This document shows positions 1-8,190 of a DNA stretch of 64,000 nt, in pieces. Position 1 is the first letter of the stretch, and every line of letters begins with the position of its first letter. The notes beneath the pieces are model-generated. The model searched no databases. It had not been told where the DNA came from and saw nothing but the letters and a program-made list of their open reading frames with translations. Position numbers and translations under genes: made by a program. This DNA comes from Streptomyces echinoruber (GTDB taxonomy: Bacteria; Actinomycetota; Actinomycetes; Streptomycetales; Streptomycetaceae): positions 1 through 64,000 of the forward strand of contig NZ_BMWH01000033.1 of assembly GCF_014651135.1 (NCBI RefSeq), given 5' to 3'.

Positions 1-224
1 CCGGGCCGCCCTGCCGCACCCGCCGCGCACCGCTCGGAGGGATCCGCCGCGCACCACCCGGAGATGTGCGCCGCGCGCCGCCCGGACCCGGAGGCGGTCA
101 CCGTGCGTCGCCCGGTCGTGCGCCCGGTACCGGGAATCCGCGTGGCGGCCCGTGCCCACCCCCTAGACTCGGCAGCCGTGCCGCCGTACGGGCACGCACG
201 AGCTGACGAAAGGCGCGTTCACGG

Positions 225-440
225 GTGTTCCAGGATTCCCCCATCTACGACCGACTGATCGCGGAGTGCGGTGACGTGCCCGCGCAGGTGCGCAGCGAGG
301 CCGAGCGGCTCAGCAGGGAGCTGGAAGTCGTCCTGCGGCCCACCCGGCCGCTCGGATACCCGCACGTCCCCGAGCGGCCCCCGTCCCCGGGAGCGGGCTG
401 GCAGCGCACGGGCGTGCTGCCCGGCCCCCGCCCGCACTGA
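225..440 (+). CDS. Conserved-looking small protein of unknown function, 71 aa
   Basis: A 71-residue reading frame opens with GTG at 225, preceded by a GAAAGG ribosome binding site at 209-214. A TAGACT sequence at 164-169 could be its -10 box. The N-terminal 40 residues look like an amphipathic helix (RSEAERLSRELEVVLRP), and the C-terminal 30 are proline-rich and probably disordered. I do not recognise a domain and assign no function. It converges on tgmB, and the two share the inverted repeat at 450-506. The binding site and the sharp change to hairpin sequence just after the stop support a real gene. Confidence 0.6.
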   Translation: MFQDSPIYDRLIAECGDVPAQVRSEAERLSRELEVVLRPTRPLGYPHVPERPPSPGAGWQRTGVLPGPRPH

Positions 441-449
441 CGCGCCCGC

Positions 450-506
450 GGCGTCCTGACGGGCCACCGGCCGGTCGGGAGCCGGCCGACGGCCCGTCAG
501 GACGCC
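450..506. terminator. Bidirectional terminator between the small gene and tgmB
   Basis: Perfect 16-bp inverted repeat (450-465 and 491-506, arm GGCGTCCTGACGGGCC) around a 25-nt loop that can itself fold. It sits between two convergent genes. Its 3' arm contains the tgmB stop codon (497-499) and the last codons, so the hairpin is partly coding. Confidence 0.75.
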
Positions 507-1480
507 GCGCTGCGCGCTTCGCCGACGCCGGCCTCCTGCCCGGCGGCCGGCCGGGCCAGCCACTCCGCGATGGTGCGGGCGATCGGCTGCCCGGTGTCCA
601 CCTCGACGAACCCGAACTGGCCCGACTGGTTGCACTCCAGGAACCACCACGTGCCGTCCGCGTCCTCCACGAAGTCGAAGGCTCCGTAGGCCAGTTCCGC
701 CTCCCGCAGGAAGCCGCGGACCCCTGCGGCCAGGCGCGGCGGGACCTCGCACGGGCGCCACGGAGTGCCGGAGGTGTCGAAGCGGACGTCGACCGGCCCG
801 CCCGCCGCGTCCGGGGCGGCCGCCCGGCGGGCCGCCAGCAGCCGGTCGCCGACGGCGGTGAGACGGATGTCGGCCCGTTTGGCGATCCGCCGCTGCAGCA
901 GCGTCGGCCCGGAGGCGACCGCGGCGAAGTCCGCGTCCGGCGCGACCCGGCTGGTCGGCACCGCGCGGGGCGGGTCCTGCGGATGCGTCCCGGAGACCGA
1001 CTTGACCACCAGGTCCGGGTAGCGCTCCGCGAACGCCCGCGCCGCCTGCGGGAACGTCGTGATGAGAGTGGCCGGCACGGGCAGCCCGCAGCGCTGGGCC
1101 AGATGGAGCTGCCAGGGCTTGTGCCGGGCGCGCTGCGCGGCGTCGGGATGGTTCATCCAGCGCGCCCGCGAACCGCGGAGCATCCCGTAGAGGGCCTGCG
1201 AGGACTCCTCGGTCAGCCACGCGGACGGCTCGGCCGTCCGCGTGGCCGGCCTGCCCGGCCGACGCACCCACACCGAGCGCAGCCCGTCCACGCTCACCAG
1301 CCGGCCCGCCGAGGACAGGTGGCCGCGGAAGGAGCCGTGCACGTACTCCCCGGAGAGCGCCACGCCGCCGGGCAGGTCGGCGGGATCGAGCCGGACCACG
1401 GGGACGCCGGCGGTGTTCAGATGCACCACCACCATGTCCGCCGTGACGTCCTCCTCGCAGGTCAGGATGAGCACCGTCAT
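497..1480 (-). CDS. tgmB: ATP-grasp ribosomal peptide maturase (graspetide ligase)
   Basis: A 327-residue ATP-grasp ligase of the type that forms ester or amide crosslinks between side chains of a ribosomal peptide (graspetide/microviridin-like chemistry). The N-terminal pre-ATP-grasp region starts MTVLILTCEEDVTAD. A central segment near residues 108-140 (WMNHPDAAQRARHKPWQL) is typical of these maturases, and the ATP/Mg-binding C-terminal part contains LLQRRIAKRADIR and, at about 281-289, LECNQSGQF. This resembles the SAV_5884-type subfamily. Its ATG lies 16 nt after the stop of the precursor gene, so the two form an operon. The ribosome binding site is weak, which is compatible with translational coupling. 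No methyltransferase or exporter lies beside it. I am confident of the family; the ring chemistry is inferred. Confidence 0.85.
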   Translation of the reverse strand: MTVLILTCEEDVTADMVVVHLNTAGVPVVRLDPADLPGGVALSGEYVHGSFRGHLSSAGRLVSVDGLRSVWVRRPGRPATRTAEPSAWLTEESSQALYGMLRGSRARWMNHPDAAQRARHKPWQLHLAQRCGLPVPATLITTFPQAARAFAERYPDLVVKSVSGTHPQDPPRAVPTSRVAPDADFAAVASGPTLLQRRIAKRADIRLTAVGDRLLAARRAAAPDAAGGPVDVRFDTSGTPWRPCEVPPRLAAGVRGFLREAELAYGAFDFVEDADGTWWFLECNQSGQFGFVEVDTGQPIARTIAEWLARPAAGQEAGVGEARSAAS

Positions 1481-1496
1481 CGCTGTCGGCTCGGTG

Positions 1497-1688
1497 TCAG
1501 TCGTCGAAGTGCGTCTTGGAGCCCGCGGTGGAGGTCGTCGTCCCCAGCTCGCGCAGCAGACCGTGGTCGCAGGCGGCGATCCGGCCGTCGAAGAGCACGT
1601 TCAGCTGCAGTCCGGAGTCGTACGCGTACGGAGTGGCGACGTCCGACTCCACCGCGGGGCGTGCGTAGTTGAGCGCGAACGGTTGCAT
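1497..1688 (-). CDS. tgmA: Putative ATP-grasp-modified RiPP precursor (graspetide precursor)
   Basis: A 63-residue precursor peptide. The start is ATG at 1688 because GAGGGAGA precedes it at normal distance; a longer frame to 1775 exists but lacks such a site. The leader contains PFALNYARP (residues 3-11), matching the PFxL-type recognition motif of ATP-grasp RiPP leaders. The C-terminal core is rich in possible nucleophiles and ends in acids: T50, T51, T52, S53, T54, S57, K58 and T59, then D62 and D63. In this chemistry the ligase would join Thr/Ser hydroxyls or Lys to Asp/Glu carboxylates. It lies directly upstream of tgmB. Which residues are joined cannot be read from the sequence. Confidence 0.8.
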   Translation of the reverse strand: MQPFALNYARPAVESDVATPYAYDSGLQLNVLFDGRIAACDHGLLRELGTTTSTAGSKTHFDD

Positions 1689-1764
1689 GTCTCTCCCTCG
1701 TGATGCTGCCGTGAACGAGCGGTGCCGTGCCGCAGCGCCACCCGGCCCGCTGCCGTGCTTCGGC

Positions 1765-1861
1765 CCTCCAGACACTTATACGAATCGAACGGGTGAATGG
1801 TTTCCTTACTCTCCGTAATTCAGGAGGATTTAAGACGGCCATTCAGGAGGATTTAAGACGG
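1765..1861 (-). promoter_or_regulatory. tgmAB upstream region with 21-bp direct repeat and possible promoter
   Basis: An AT-richer stretch upstream of tgmA. It contains two identical 21-bp copies (1818-1838 and 1841-1861, core CAGGAGGATTTAAGACGG) at a 23-bp period. Read on the minus strand there is also GGAAAC followed 17 nt later by CGTATA, resembling an extracytoplasmic-function sigma promoter. The repeat spacing of about two helical turns suggests a regulator site, but this is inference. Confidence 0.4.
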
Positions 1862-1883
1862 ACCGTCAGGTCGCGGGCGGGGG

Positions 1884-2198
1884 TCAGGAGGAGGCGGAGG
1901 GCGGCAGCACCGGGGCGTCGCCGTCCCGCCGCGCGGCGCCGAGCGCGCGGTGCAGCGTGCGCAGGGCGAGCAGGAGGACGCCGACGTCGTCGAGGTACAC
2001 GGGGTCCGGCAGCAGGTCCGTGGGCAGCACGAAGTACAGCACCGCGCCCCAGAAGACCCACCGCGGCCCGGTCGGCAGGCCGGCGCGCCGCAGCCCGCGC
2101 CGGGTCCGCACCAGCCGCACCAGCAGCGCGACGGCCCCGGCGAGGGCCGCCGCCGCCACGGCCGCGGCTCCGACGATGAGTGCCGTGGTCGAATCCAC
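1884..2198 (-). CDS. DUF1232 membrane protein
   Basis: A 104-residue protein starting at GTG 2198, chosen because GGGAGGA lies just upstream; a longer frame to 2594 has no such support. Residues about 5-25 form a transmembrane helix (TTALIVGAAAVAAAALAG). The C-terminal half carries the DUF1232 signature LPTDLLPDPVYLDDVG followed by a short helix. DUF1232 proteins are small membrane proteins of unknown biochemical role. It is separated from tgmA by about 195 nt that include a direct repeat, so it is probably not part of the RiPP operon. Confidence 0.8.
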   Translation of the reverse strand: MDSTTALIVGAAAVAAAALAGAVALLVRLVRTRRGLRRAGLPTGPRWVFWGAVLYFVLPTDLLPDPVYLDDVGVLLLALRTLHRALGAARRDGDAPVLPPSASS

Positions 2199-2643
2199 GC
2201 GTCCTCCCTGTCGCGCAGTGCCGCCCGCGTCCTGCCGCGGCCGGCGTCCTACCCCCGGTTTCCCCGCTTCCGCGCCGATCGAGCATCCGGCGGGGCCGGG
2301 TGCGCGGGGCACGCGGCACCGGCCGCGCGCTCCCGCGCGCGGGGTGGATGCGGCGCGCGCCGGTGTCACGTCCACCCCGCGCGCGTCGTCCGTCCCCGCG
2401 GCGCACTCCCGCGACGCACCCCCGTGGTGCCCCGGGCGGCGAGGGGCCGCAGGGCTGCCCCGCGCACAGCCCGCCCGGCCCGGCGGGCGCCCCCGCGCAC
2501 CGCCCGGCGACCGCCCGCAGGCAGGATGGGACACGGCCCGCGGACGGCCGCCGCAGCGGCCCCGGCCGGCCCTCGCGTCCCGTCGGCCCGTCAACGTGCC
2601 GTCCCACCGCCGAGTTGACGCGGCGCGCCTCTACGCTGACGCC
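2199..2643. other. Intergenic, 445 nt, no gene supported
   Basis: Very G+C-rich divergent spacer between the DUF1232 gene and the DinB-like gene. Open frames here lack ribosome binding sites and recognisable protein. A TACGCT sequence at 2632-2637, seven bases before the ATG at 2644, could be the -10 box of a leaderless transcript. Confidence 0.4.
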
Positions 2644-3330
2644 ATGAGCGGAGACCACACGGACCCCACGCGCCCGGCCCGGGCGGTGCGCGCGGCCTAC
2701 GAGGCGCTCGCCGCGGTGGTGGAGCCCCTCGGGGACGAGGAGTCGTGGCTGCCCAGCGGCTGCACCGGCTGGGCGGTGCGCGACCTGATGTTCCACTGCC
2801 TGGCGGACGCGCAGCGCGCCCTGGTCGCCTTCCACACCCCGGCCGCGCGGGAGGCCGACCGGGACGCCGTCACCTACTGGCAGGACTGGCGGCCCGGGAC
2901 CACCGGTGCCGCGAACGGCCGGCGCTGGTCGCGGGTGTGCGCGAGCATGTTCCTCGACTTCGGCCAGTTGCGCGGCCTGTTCCTGGAGACCCTGGCCGCC
3001 GCCGCGCACGCGGCCGGGGCCGCCGACCCCGGGCAGCGCCTGGCCACCCAGGGACACGTGCTGACCGCGGGCGACCTCATGCTCACCCTCGCCGTCGAGG
3101 CCACCGTCCACCATCTCGACATGACCGTGTCGCTGCCGGACGCGCCCGGGCCCTCACCGGCCGGCCTGGCCGCCGTGCGCTCCACCCTGGACGGCCTGCT
3201 CGGCCGCCCGGTGCCGCTGGACTGGAGCGACGCGCACTACGCGCGGGCCGCCACCGGCCGCGCCCCGCTCACCGAGGCCGAGCGGCGGGCGCTCGGCCCC
3301 GACGCCGACCGCCTGCCCCTGCTCGGCTGA
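2644..3330 (+). CDS. Maleylpyruvate isomerase N-terminal / DinB-superfamily protein
   Basis: A 228-residue protein of the mycothiol-dependent maleylpyruvate isomerase-like (DinB four-helix) superfamily. The diagnostic segment is CTGWAVRDLMFHCLADAQ near residues 39-56, whose His is one of the usual metal ligands. A second conserved helix, LAVEATVHHLDMTV, lies near 148-161 and supplies the other metal-ligand histidines. Family members are thiol-dependent transferases or isomerases in actinobacteria; the substrate here is unknown. The ATG at 2644 has no clear ribosome binding site, and TACGCT seven bases upstream suggests a leaderless mRNA. It converges on the next gene, and a partial duplication covers its stop. 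Confidence 0.75.
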   Translation: MSGDHTDPTRPARAVRAAYEALAAVVEPLGDEESWLPSGCTGWAVRDLMFHCLADAQRALVAFHTPAAREADRDAVTYWQDWRPGTTGAANGRRWSRVCASMFLDFGQLRGLFLETLAAAAHAAGAADPGQRLATQGHVLTAGDLMLTLAVEATVHHLDMTVSLPDAPGPSPAGLAAVRSTLDGLLGRPVPLDWSDAHYARAATGRAPLTEAERRALGPDADRLPLLG

Positions 3331-3369
3331 CGTGGCGCTCCTGCCCCTTGCTCGGCTGAGGCGGCGCCT
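3313..3369. repeat. Imperfect 27-29 bp tandem duplication across a stop codon
   Basis: Copy A (3313-3339) and copy B (3341-3369) share CTGCCCCT(T)GCTCGGCTGA followed by GGCGGCGC-like sequence. Copy A contains the stop of the DinB-like gene and copy B repeats that stop. Copy B also touches the 3' end of the convergent gene. Confidence 0.6.
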
Positions 3370-4589
3370 CACACCTCCTGCCGCTCCGCCGCCACCACGC
3401 GGTCCGCGGCGGCCGGCCCGCCGCCGGACCCGGCGGTGAGCCCGTTCGTCCCGGACCCGGCGGTGAGCCCGTTCGTCCCGGCGCCGCCATCGGCCGCGGG
3501 CCGCGGCAGCCTGGCGGCGTCCTTCAGGCCCTTGAGGCGCTCCAGCGTCCGCGTGAGCTGCTGCAGCGGCGACCCGGCCCGCCCCGGCCGGGCGGCCGCG
3601 GGCCCGGCACCGGACGCGCGGAACTCCGCCAGCGCCTCGTACGCCCGCTCCGCGGCCTCCTTGTACAGGTCCCGGGAGCGCGTCATGGCCTCCAGGGCCT
3701 CGGCGTACATGGCGACGAGCCGGCGCTCGCGCTCCAGCTGCTCCTCCAGCGTCAGCAGCTGCCACTCCTCGCGCAGTGCGGTGAGCGGGGCGTCGGCCTC
3801 CTCCGGCAGCGGCCGCTGCAGCGCGGCGAAGCGCGTCACGGCGTCGATCAGCTCCACCGGTTCGGAGCCGTCCAGGAAGACGGCCCGGACGGAGAAGTCC
3901 CGGGGGTCGTAGCCGGGCGGGGCCGGGGTGCCGGGCAGCACGACGGCCCCGCCCCGGGGAACCTCCACGCCGAAGTCGCGCAGCGCCCAGTTGACCACCC
4001 GCAGCTGCTGCGGCGCGGCCCGGTGCTCGACCACGCGGTGGCGCAGGCCCGGCGGCAGCTGCGGGGCCAGCGGGCGCCTGCCGCGCTCGTCCGGGGTCAT
4101 CGCCTCGTGCACGACGACGTTGATGCTCCACGAGCCGCGCCCCGCGTGGCGCAGCACCCGCCGCAGCTCCTTCTCGTCCGCGGGCAGCGGGTTGATGTCG
4201 GTCAGGCGCAGGCCCGCGCCCGCCTCGTGGTCCCATCCCGCGTCGGGGGAGTCGGGCCAGAACAGGGTCGCCGGGGACGGCCAGGCCAGGTTCCAGGGGC
4301 GCTCGGCCTCCGCGACCAGGACCCACTCCCGGCCGGTCCGCGCGGGCTCGGCGAGGGTGAGGCGGGCCCGCACGGTCACCTCTCCGGGCGCCTGCCAGCG
4401 GGCCTCGAAGATCCGCTCGCGGGCGCCGGCGGCCGGGGGCAACTCCCGGTAGTCCTGGACGGCCCCTTCGTTGCTGAGCCGCAGCAGATTGGCGCGGAGC
4501 AGATCCTCCGCGGCGGGCCCGGTCTGGCGGCCGCGGGCCAGCCACACCGTGGGAGGGATCGGGCGACGGACGGTGGAGGAGGTCGGCAT
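3369..4589 (-). CDS. Uncharacterised protein with C-terminal coiled coil, 406 aa
   Basis: I do not recognise this protein. From ATG 4589 it is 406 residues; an in-frame GTG at 4637 would add 16. The first 260 residues look globular, with several Trp- and Pro-rich strands (for example AERPWNLAWPSPATLFWPD), an INPLPADEKELRRVL segment and GVEVPRGGAVVLPGTP. Residues about 265-345 form a strongly charged heptad region (EEWQLLTLEEQLERERRL) likely to be a coiled coil. The tail is Gly/Ala/Pro-rich and holds an exact nine-residue duplication, GTNGLTAGS, encoded by a 27-bp repeat. Neighbours give no functional clue. Confidence 0.6.
   Translation of the reverse strand: MPTSSTVRRPIPPTVWLARGRQTGPAAEDLLRANLLRLSNEGAVQDYRELPPAAGARERIFEARWQAPGEVTVRARLTLAEPARTGREWVLVAEAERPWNLAWPSPATLFWPDSPDAGWDHEAGAGLRLTDINPLPADEKELRRVLRHAGRGSWSINVVVHEAMTPDERGRRPLAPQLPPGLRHRVVEHRAAPQQLRVVNWALRDFGVEVPRGGAVVLPGTPAPPGYDPRDFSVRAVFLDGSEPVELIDAVTRFAALQRPLPEEADAPLTALREEWQLLTLEEQLERERRLVAMYAEALEAMTRSRDLYKEAAERAYEALAEFRASGAGPAAARPGRAGSPLQQLTRTLERLKGLKDAARLPRPAADGGAGTNGLTAGSGTNGLTAGSGGGPAAADRVVAAERQEV
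3427..3480. repeat. 27-bp x 2 tandem repeat in a coding 3' end
   Basis: Two exact 27-bp copies (3427-3453, 3454-3480) inside the tail of the coiled-coil protein gene. The unit is a multiple of three, so it duplicates nine residues without changing frame. Confidence 0.8.
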
Positions 4590-4698
4590 GAGTCCATGTA
4601 GGGGCGGGGACAGCGTGCTTCCTTCCAGTATCGTCACCGCACGTCACCCGGGTGCGGGCGGGGTCCCGCCGATGCCGGTCCCGTGTCGTGGACGCCGT

Positions 4699-4734
4699 CG
4701 GTCACTGCGTGTCGCCCGGTCACTGCGTGTCGCC
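4699..4734. repeat. 18-bp x 2 tandem repeat across a stop codon
   Basis: Two exact copies of CGGTCACTGCGTGTCGCC at 4699-4716 and 4717-4734. The stop codon of the minus-strand gene (4720-4722) lies in the second copy, and the first copy lies outside the gene and repeats that stop. Confidence 0.8.
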
Positions 4735-5073
4735 GTCCCGGCCGGGACGGGGCTGCCGGTCGGAGCGGGGTTCCCGCCCGGTGACGATCTCGGTCACGCC
4801 GGCCTCCTCGTCGGGCGTTTCCCGGCCCGGGAGAGGGGTGCCGCGGCCGCCGGGTTGGCCGCCGCCGGTCGTGCCGTAGCCGCCCGGCACGCCGGGGACG
4901 CTCTCGGCGTCGGCCTGCTCCCGGCTGATGTGGCGGGTGGCGCGGACGTCCGCATGCCGCTCCGGATACCGGTAGCTGAAGGGACGCGCGGCGGCCCGCT
5001 CCTCCTCCGATGCCTCCCGGCCCTGCGCACGGCGGTCCGGCTCGGGTGTTTCGGGTGTCCTGTGCTCAGTCAT
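4720..5073 (-). CDS. Small polar, probably disordered protein, 117 aa
   Basis: A 117-residue highly charged protein starting MTEHRTPETPEPDRRAQ at ATG 5073. It has a short motif-like stretch, RPFSYRYPERHADVRATRHI, and a Gly/Pro/Arg-rich tail. No membrane segment, signal peptide or known domain is visible, and its composition suggests intrinsic disorder. The ORF can be extended upstream to 5529, but that extension overlaps the Cys-rich gene on the same strand and is not supported. Function unknown. Confidence 0.5.
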   Translation of the reverse strand: MTEHRTPETPEPDRRAQGREASEEERAAARPFSYRYPERHADVRATRHISREQADAESVPGVPGGYGTTGGGQPGGRGTPLPGRETPDEEAGVTEIVTGREPRSDRQPRPGRDGDTQ

Positions 5074-5153
5074 GCGGTCCGCGTACCCGTGGGGGGCGAG
5101 GGCATGTCGCCGCCCGGGCGCGGGCGGTCGCGCAGGTGCCGCCGTACGGCGGA

Positions 5154-5756
5154 TCAGCCCCTCCCGGCGCCCTCCGCCCGGTACCGTACGCGCCGCCGCG
5201 CCCGCTCGCGCGGAGCCGCGGGTGCCGCCTCCGCCGCGGTGAGCGGTGCACTGAACCCGCCCGGGACGGCCCGGGGCGGCGCCGCCGCGCGGGACCGCGC
5301 GGACTCCGGCTCCACCGCCGGGGCGGGCGCCGCCGCGGCCACCGGACGGGCGGGCGCCGCCGCACGGGCGACCACGCGGGCGTGCGACATGAGCGGGGCG
5401 CAGGCCGAGCAGACCTCGGTGAGCGTCCACACCTGTCCCACCGCGGGATCGTGCCGCAGCACCAGCACGACCGGGCCCGCACAGGCGACGCGGGTGCCCT
5501 CGTGGGCGGCGCACTGCTGCCGCCGGCATGCGCAGGCGGCGTCGGCGCGCACGGTGACCGCCTTGGCGTGGGCGGCGGCATGGGCCTCGGCGAACCGGCG
5601 CAGCGCCGCCACGTCCCGCGAGCGGGGCGGCATGGCGCAGGCCGAGGAACAGCTGACCGAGGCGGTACGGTCGCGGTGGCCCGTCACCCGGATCGTCCAG
5701 GAGCGTCCGGGGCGGCGGGCCGACGGTGCGTCAGGGTACGCGAGAGCCAAGACCAT
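5154..5756 (-). CDS. Cysteine-rich protein of unknown function, 200 aa
   Basis: A 200-residue protein starting at ATG 5756 after GAAGGACGA. Residues 31-125 are unusually rich in Cys and His for this genome: SCSSACAM, ACACRRQQCAAH, RVACAG and VCSACAPLMSH. The paired spacing suggests a zinc- or other metal-binding fold, but I cannot name the family. The last 70 residues are Ala/Pro/Arg-rich and probably flexible. It is transcribed divergently from the lipoprotein gene at 5892. Confidence 0.6.
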   Translation of the reverse strand: MVLALAYPDAPSARRPGRSWTIRVTGHRDRTASVSCSSACAMPPRSRDVAALRRFAEAHAAAHAKAVTVRADAACACRRQQCAAHEGTRVACAGPVVLVLRHDPAVGQVWTLTEVCSACAPLMSHARVVARAAAPARPVAAAAPAPAVEPESARSRAAAPPRAVPGGFSAPLTAAEAAPAAPRERARRRVRYRAEGAGRG

Positions 5757-5891
5757 TCGTCCTTCGTCTCAGGGAGGGCGCCACAGCGGCGCTGAAGGAG
5801 ATCTACCCGGCGTGAGCCCGTTCACAGCATCGGGGACGCGCCGGGCCGCGGGTTCGTCATGGACACGCGGTGCGGGGGGAACAGACCGGGC

Positions 5892-6671
5892 ATGAAGGCC
5901 ACGCCGTCCCCACCGCCGCGGCGCCCCGCCGCCACCGCGCCCGTGCTCGCCGCCGCGGCCCTTCTCGCCGTGCTCACCGCGGGCTGCGGCTCGGGCCGCG
6001 GCGCAGGCGGCACCGGGACACCGTCGTCCGAGGCGTCCTCCCTCGTGCCGTCGCCGGCCCGCCTGGTCGTCACCACCGACGGCGGACTGCGCCTGCGCCC
6101 CGCCGCCGGTGACGAGGTCGAGGTGGACCGGCGCGTCGGCCGGCACTGGTCCCGGCACGCCGGCACCTGGGTGCTGGACCTGTCGTGCCCGCCTCCCTCC
6201 GGCGGCCCCTGCCCGCGGATGCCGGAGGTGGACGTCCCCGCCGACACGGCCGTCACCGTCTCGGCCCGCAACGCCGGCGTCGACGCGGCGGGCGTGCGGG
6301 GCACGCTGACTCTCGCCACCGTCAACGGCGACGTTACGGTGACCCGTTCCGGCGGCGACGCCGCCGCCGTGCGCCTGGAGACCCGCAACGGCTCCGTGCG
6401 GGCGACGGACGTCCGCGCGCGCGTCCTGCACGCCGAGACCGTCAACGGCGACGTCACCCTGGACTGCGCCGGCGCCCCCGTCGGCATCACCGCGACCACC
6501 ACCAACGGCTCGGTCCGCGCCATCGTCCCGCACGACGCCCCCGCCTACCGGGTCACCGGGACCACGGTCAACGGCCGCGCCACGGCCGCCCCGCCGACCC
6601 GCGCGGGCGGCGACGGCCCCGCCATGACGCTCGGCAGCGTCAACGGCGACGTCACCGCCGGACGGGACTGA
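5892..6671 (+). CDS. DUF4097-type beta-strand-repeat lipoprotein
   Basis: A 259-residue secreted lipoprotein. The N-terminus has basic residues, a hydrophobic stretch (APVLAAAALLAVLTAGC) and a lipobox LTAGC, so it should be cleaved and lipid-anchored outside the membrane. The rest is built of short repeated strands such as TVNGDVTV, TRNGSVRA, TVNGDVTLD, TTNGSVRA and SVNGDVTA. This is the pattern of the DUF4097 beta-helix-like fold. The start at ATG 5892 is preferred over 5859 because it begins the signal peptide and has a G-rich site upstream. Function is unknown. It converges on the fprA-like gene. Confidence 0.8.
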   Translation: MKATPSPPPRRPAATAPVLAAAALLAVLTAGCGSGRGAGGTGTPSSEASSLVPSPARLVVTTDGGLRLRPAAGDEVEVDRRVGRHWSRHAGTWVLDLSCPPPSGGPCPRMPEVDVPADTAVTVSARNAGVDAAGVRGTLTLATVNGDVTVTRSGGDAAAVRLETRNGSVRATDVRARVLHAETVNGDVTLDCAGAPVGITATTTNGSVRAIVPHDAPAYRVTGTTVNGRATAAPPTRAGGDGPAMTLGSVNGDVTAGRD

Positions 6672-6732
6672 GCGCGGCCGGGCGGCCGCACGACGCCGGC
6701 CCGCGTCCGACCGCGGCCGGGTGGTCGGGCGG

Positions 6733-8098
6733 TCAGGCGCCGCTCGCCCGCAGCATGTCCTCGCGCTCGACGATCTTCACCCGCTTGCGCCCCTGCGGCT
6801 CGCCCAGCGCCCGCTCGGCGGCGTCGAGCCGGTACCAGCCCTCCCACGTGGTGAAGCGGACCCCGCGCTCGGCGAGGGAAGGCGTCCACCGCACCGGGAG
6901 CCGGGAAGGCGGGCGTGTGCAGGCGGCCGGCGGCGAAGTCGTCGAGGAGACCGGCCACCGTCTCGTTGGCGTCGCCCTTGGTGTGGCCGATCAGCCCCAC
7001 CGGGCCGCGCCGGATCCAGCCGGTGACGTATGTGGATTGCAGGTGCCGGCCGGATTCCTCGAGCACGCGCCCGCCTGCGTTCGGGACCGTGCCGCTGTCC
7101 GGGTCCCAGGGCAGCTTCGGCAGGTGCTCCGACAGGTAGCCGACGGCCCGGTAGACGGCGGTGACGTCCCAGTCGCGCAGGACGCCCGTGCCCCTGACGT
7201 TGCCGGTGCCGTCCAGCGCCGTGCGCTCGGTGCGCAGGCCGGTCACCCTCCCGCCGGCGCCGAGGATCTCCACCGGCGACTCGAAGAAGTGCAGGAACAG
7301 CTTGTGCGGGCGGTCGCCGACGTCGCGGATCGCCCAGTTCTCCAGCGTCTTGGCGACCATGTCGGTCTGCTTGCCGGCCCGCCGGGCGGCGAGCGAACCC
7401 TTGTCGTAGTCGATGTCCCGCGGGTCGACGATCACCTCGATGCTGGGGGAGTGGTCCAGCTCCCGCAGCTCCATCGGGCTGAACCTGGCCTGCGCCGGGC
7501 CGCGGCGGCCGAAGACGTGGATCTCGCGGGCCCGGTTGGCCTTCAGTCCGTCGTACACGTTCGGCGGGATCTCGGTGGGCAGCAGCTCGTCGGCCGTCTT
7601 GGCCAGGATGCGGGCGACGTCCAGGGCGACGTTGCCGACGCCGAGCACCGCGACCTTCTCCGCCGTCAGCGGCCAGGTGCGCGGCACGTCCGGGTGGCCG
7701 TCGTACCAGGAGACGAAGTCGGCGGCGCCGTAGGAGCCGTCCAGGCCGATGCCGGGGACCGGCAGCTCGCGGTCGGCCGCGGCGCCGGTGGCGAAGACCA
7801 CGGCGTCGTAGAAGGCGCGCAGGTCGTCCAGGGTGAGGTCGGCGGGGTAGTCCACGTTGCCGAACAGGCGGACCTGCGGCTTGTCCAGCACCTGGTGCAG
7901 CGCCGTGACGATGCCCTTGATGCGGGGGTGGTCGGGGGCGACGCCGTAGCGGATCAGGCCGAACGGCGCCGGCATGCGCTCGAAGAGGTCCACGGACACG
8001 CCCGGGTCGGCGGCGGCGTCGGACTTGAGCAGGGCGTCGGCGGCGTAGATGCCGGCGGGGCCGGCTCCGACGACGGCTACCCGCAGCGGGCGGGGCAT
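6733..8098 (-). pseudogene. fprA: FprA-type ferredoxin-NADP reductase, frameshifted near the C-terminus
   Basis: Homologue of actinobacterial FprA, an FAD flavoprotein moving electrons between NADP(H) and ferredoxin. The N-terminus has the FAD Rossmann motif VVGAGPAGIYAAD, then APFGLIRYGVAPDHP, an NADP-binding VLGVGNVALDVARIL and GRRGPAQARFSP. The conserved C-terminal FAD segment TYVTGWIRRGPVGLIGHTKGD is intact. At GAFPAPGAVDAF the frame breaks. One extra G in the GGG run at 6876-6878 shifts it; reading past that base gives LAERGVRFTTWEGWYRLDAA and a normal stop at 6733. The restored length is about 454 residues, as expected for the family. The unshifted frame runs on to 6545, across the neighbouring gene. 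This is a recent inactivation or an assembly error. Confidence 0.8.
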
Positions 8099-8190
8099 GG
8101 GCGGCTTCCCTTCGGGCGGGGACGGTGATCTCGCCGGGGAGCCTGGGCCGGGGCGTGCCCGAGCCGGTACGCGGGCCGCATGTATGACCT

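Noticed and set aside
225..440. The 71-aa gene as a second RiPP precursor or as part of the graspetide cluster
   Set aside because: It is on the opposite strand, separated by a bidirectional terminator, and has no leader motif or Thr/Ser-acid core.
2615..2637. TTGACG followed by TACGCT as a promoter for the DinB-like gene
   Set aside because: The spacing is only 11 nt, too short for a -35/-10 pair; only the TACGCT box is kept as a possible leaderless -10.
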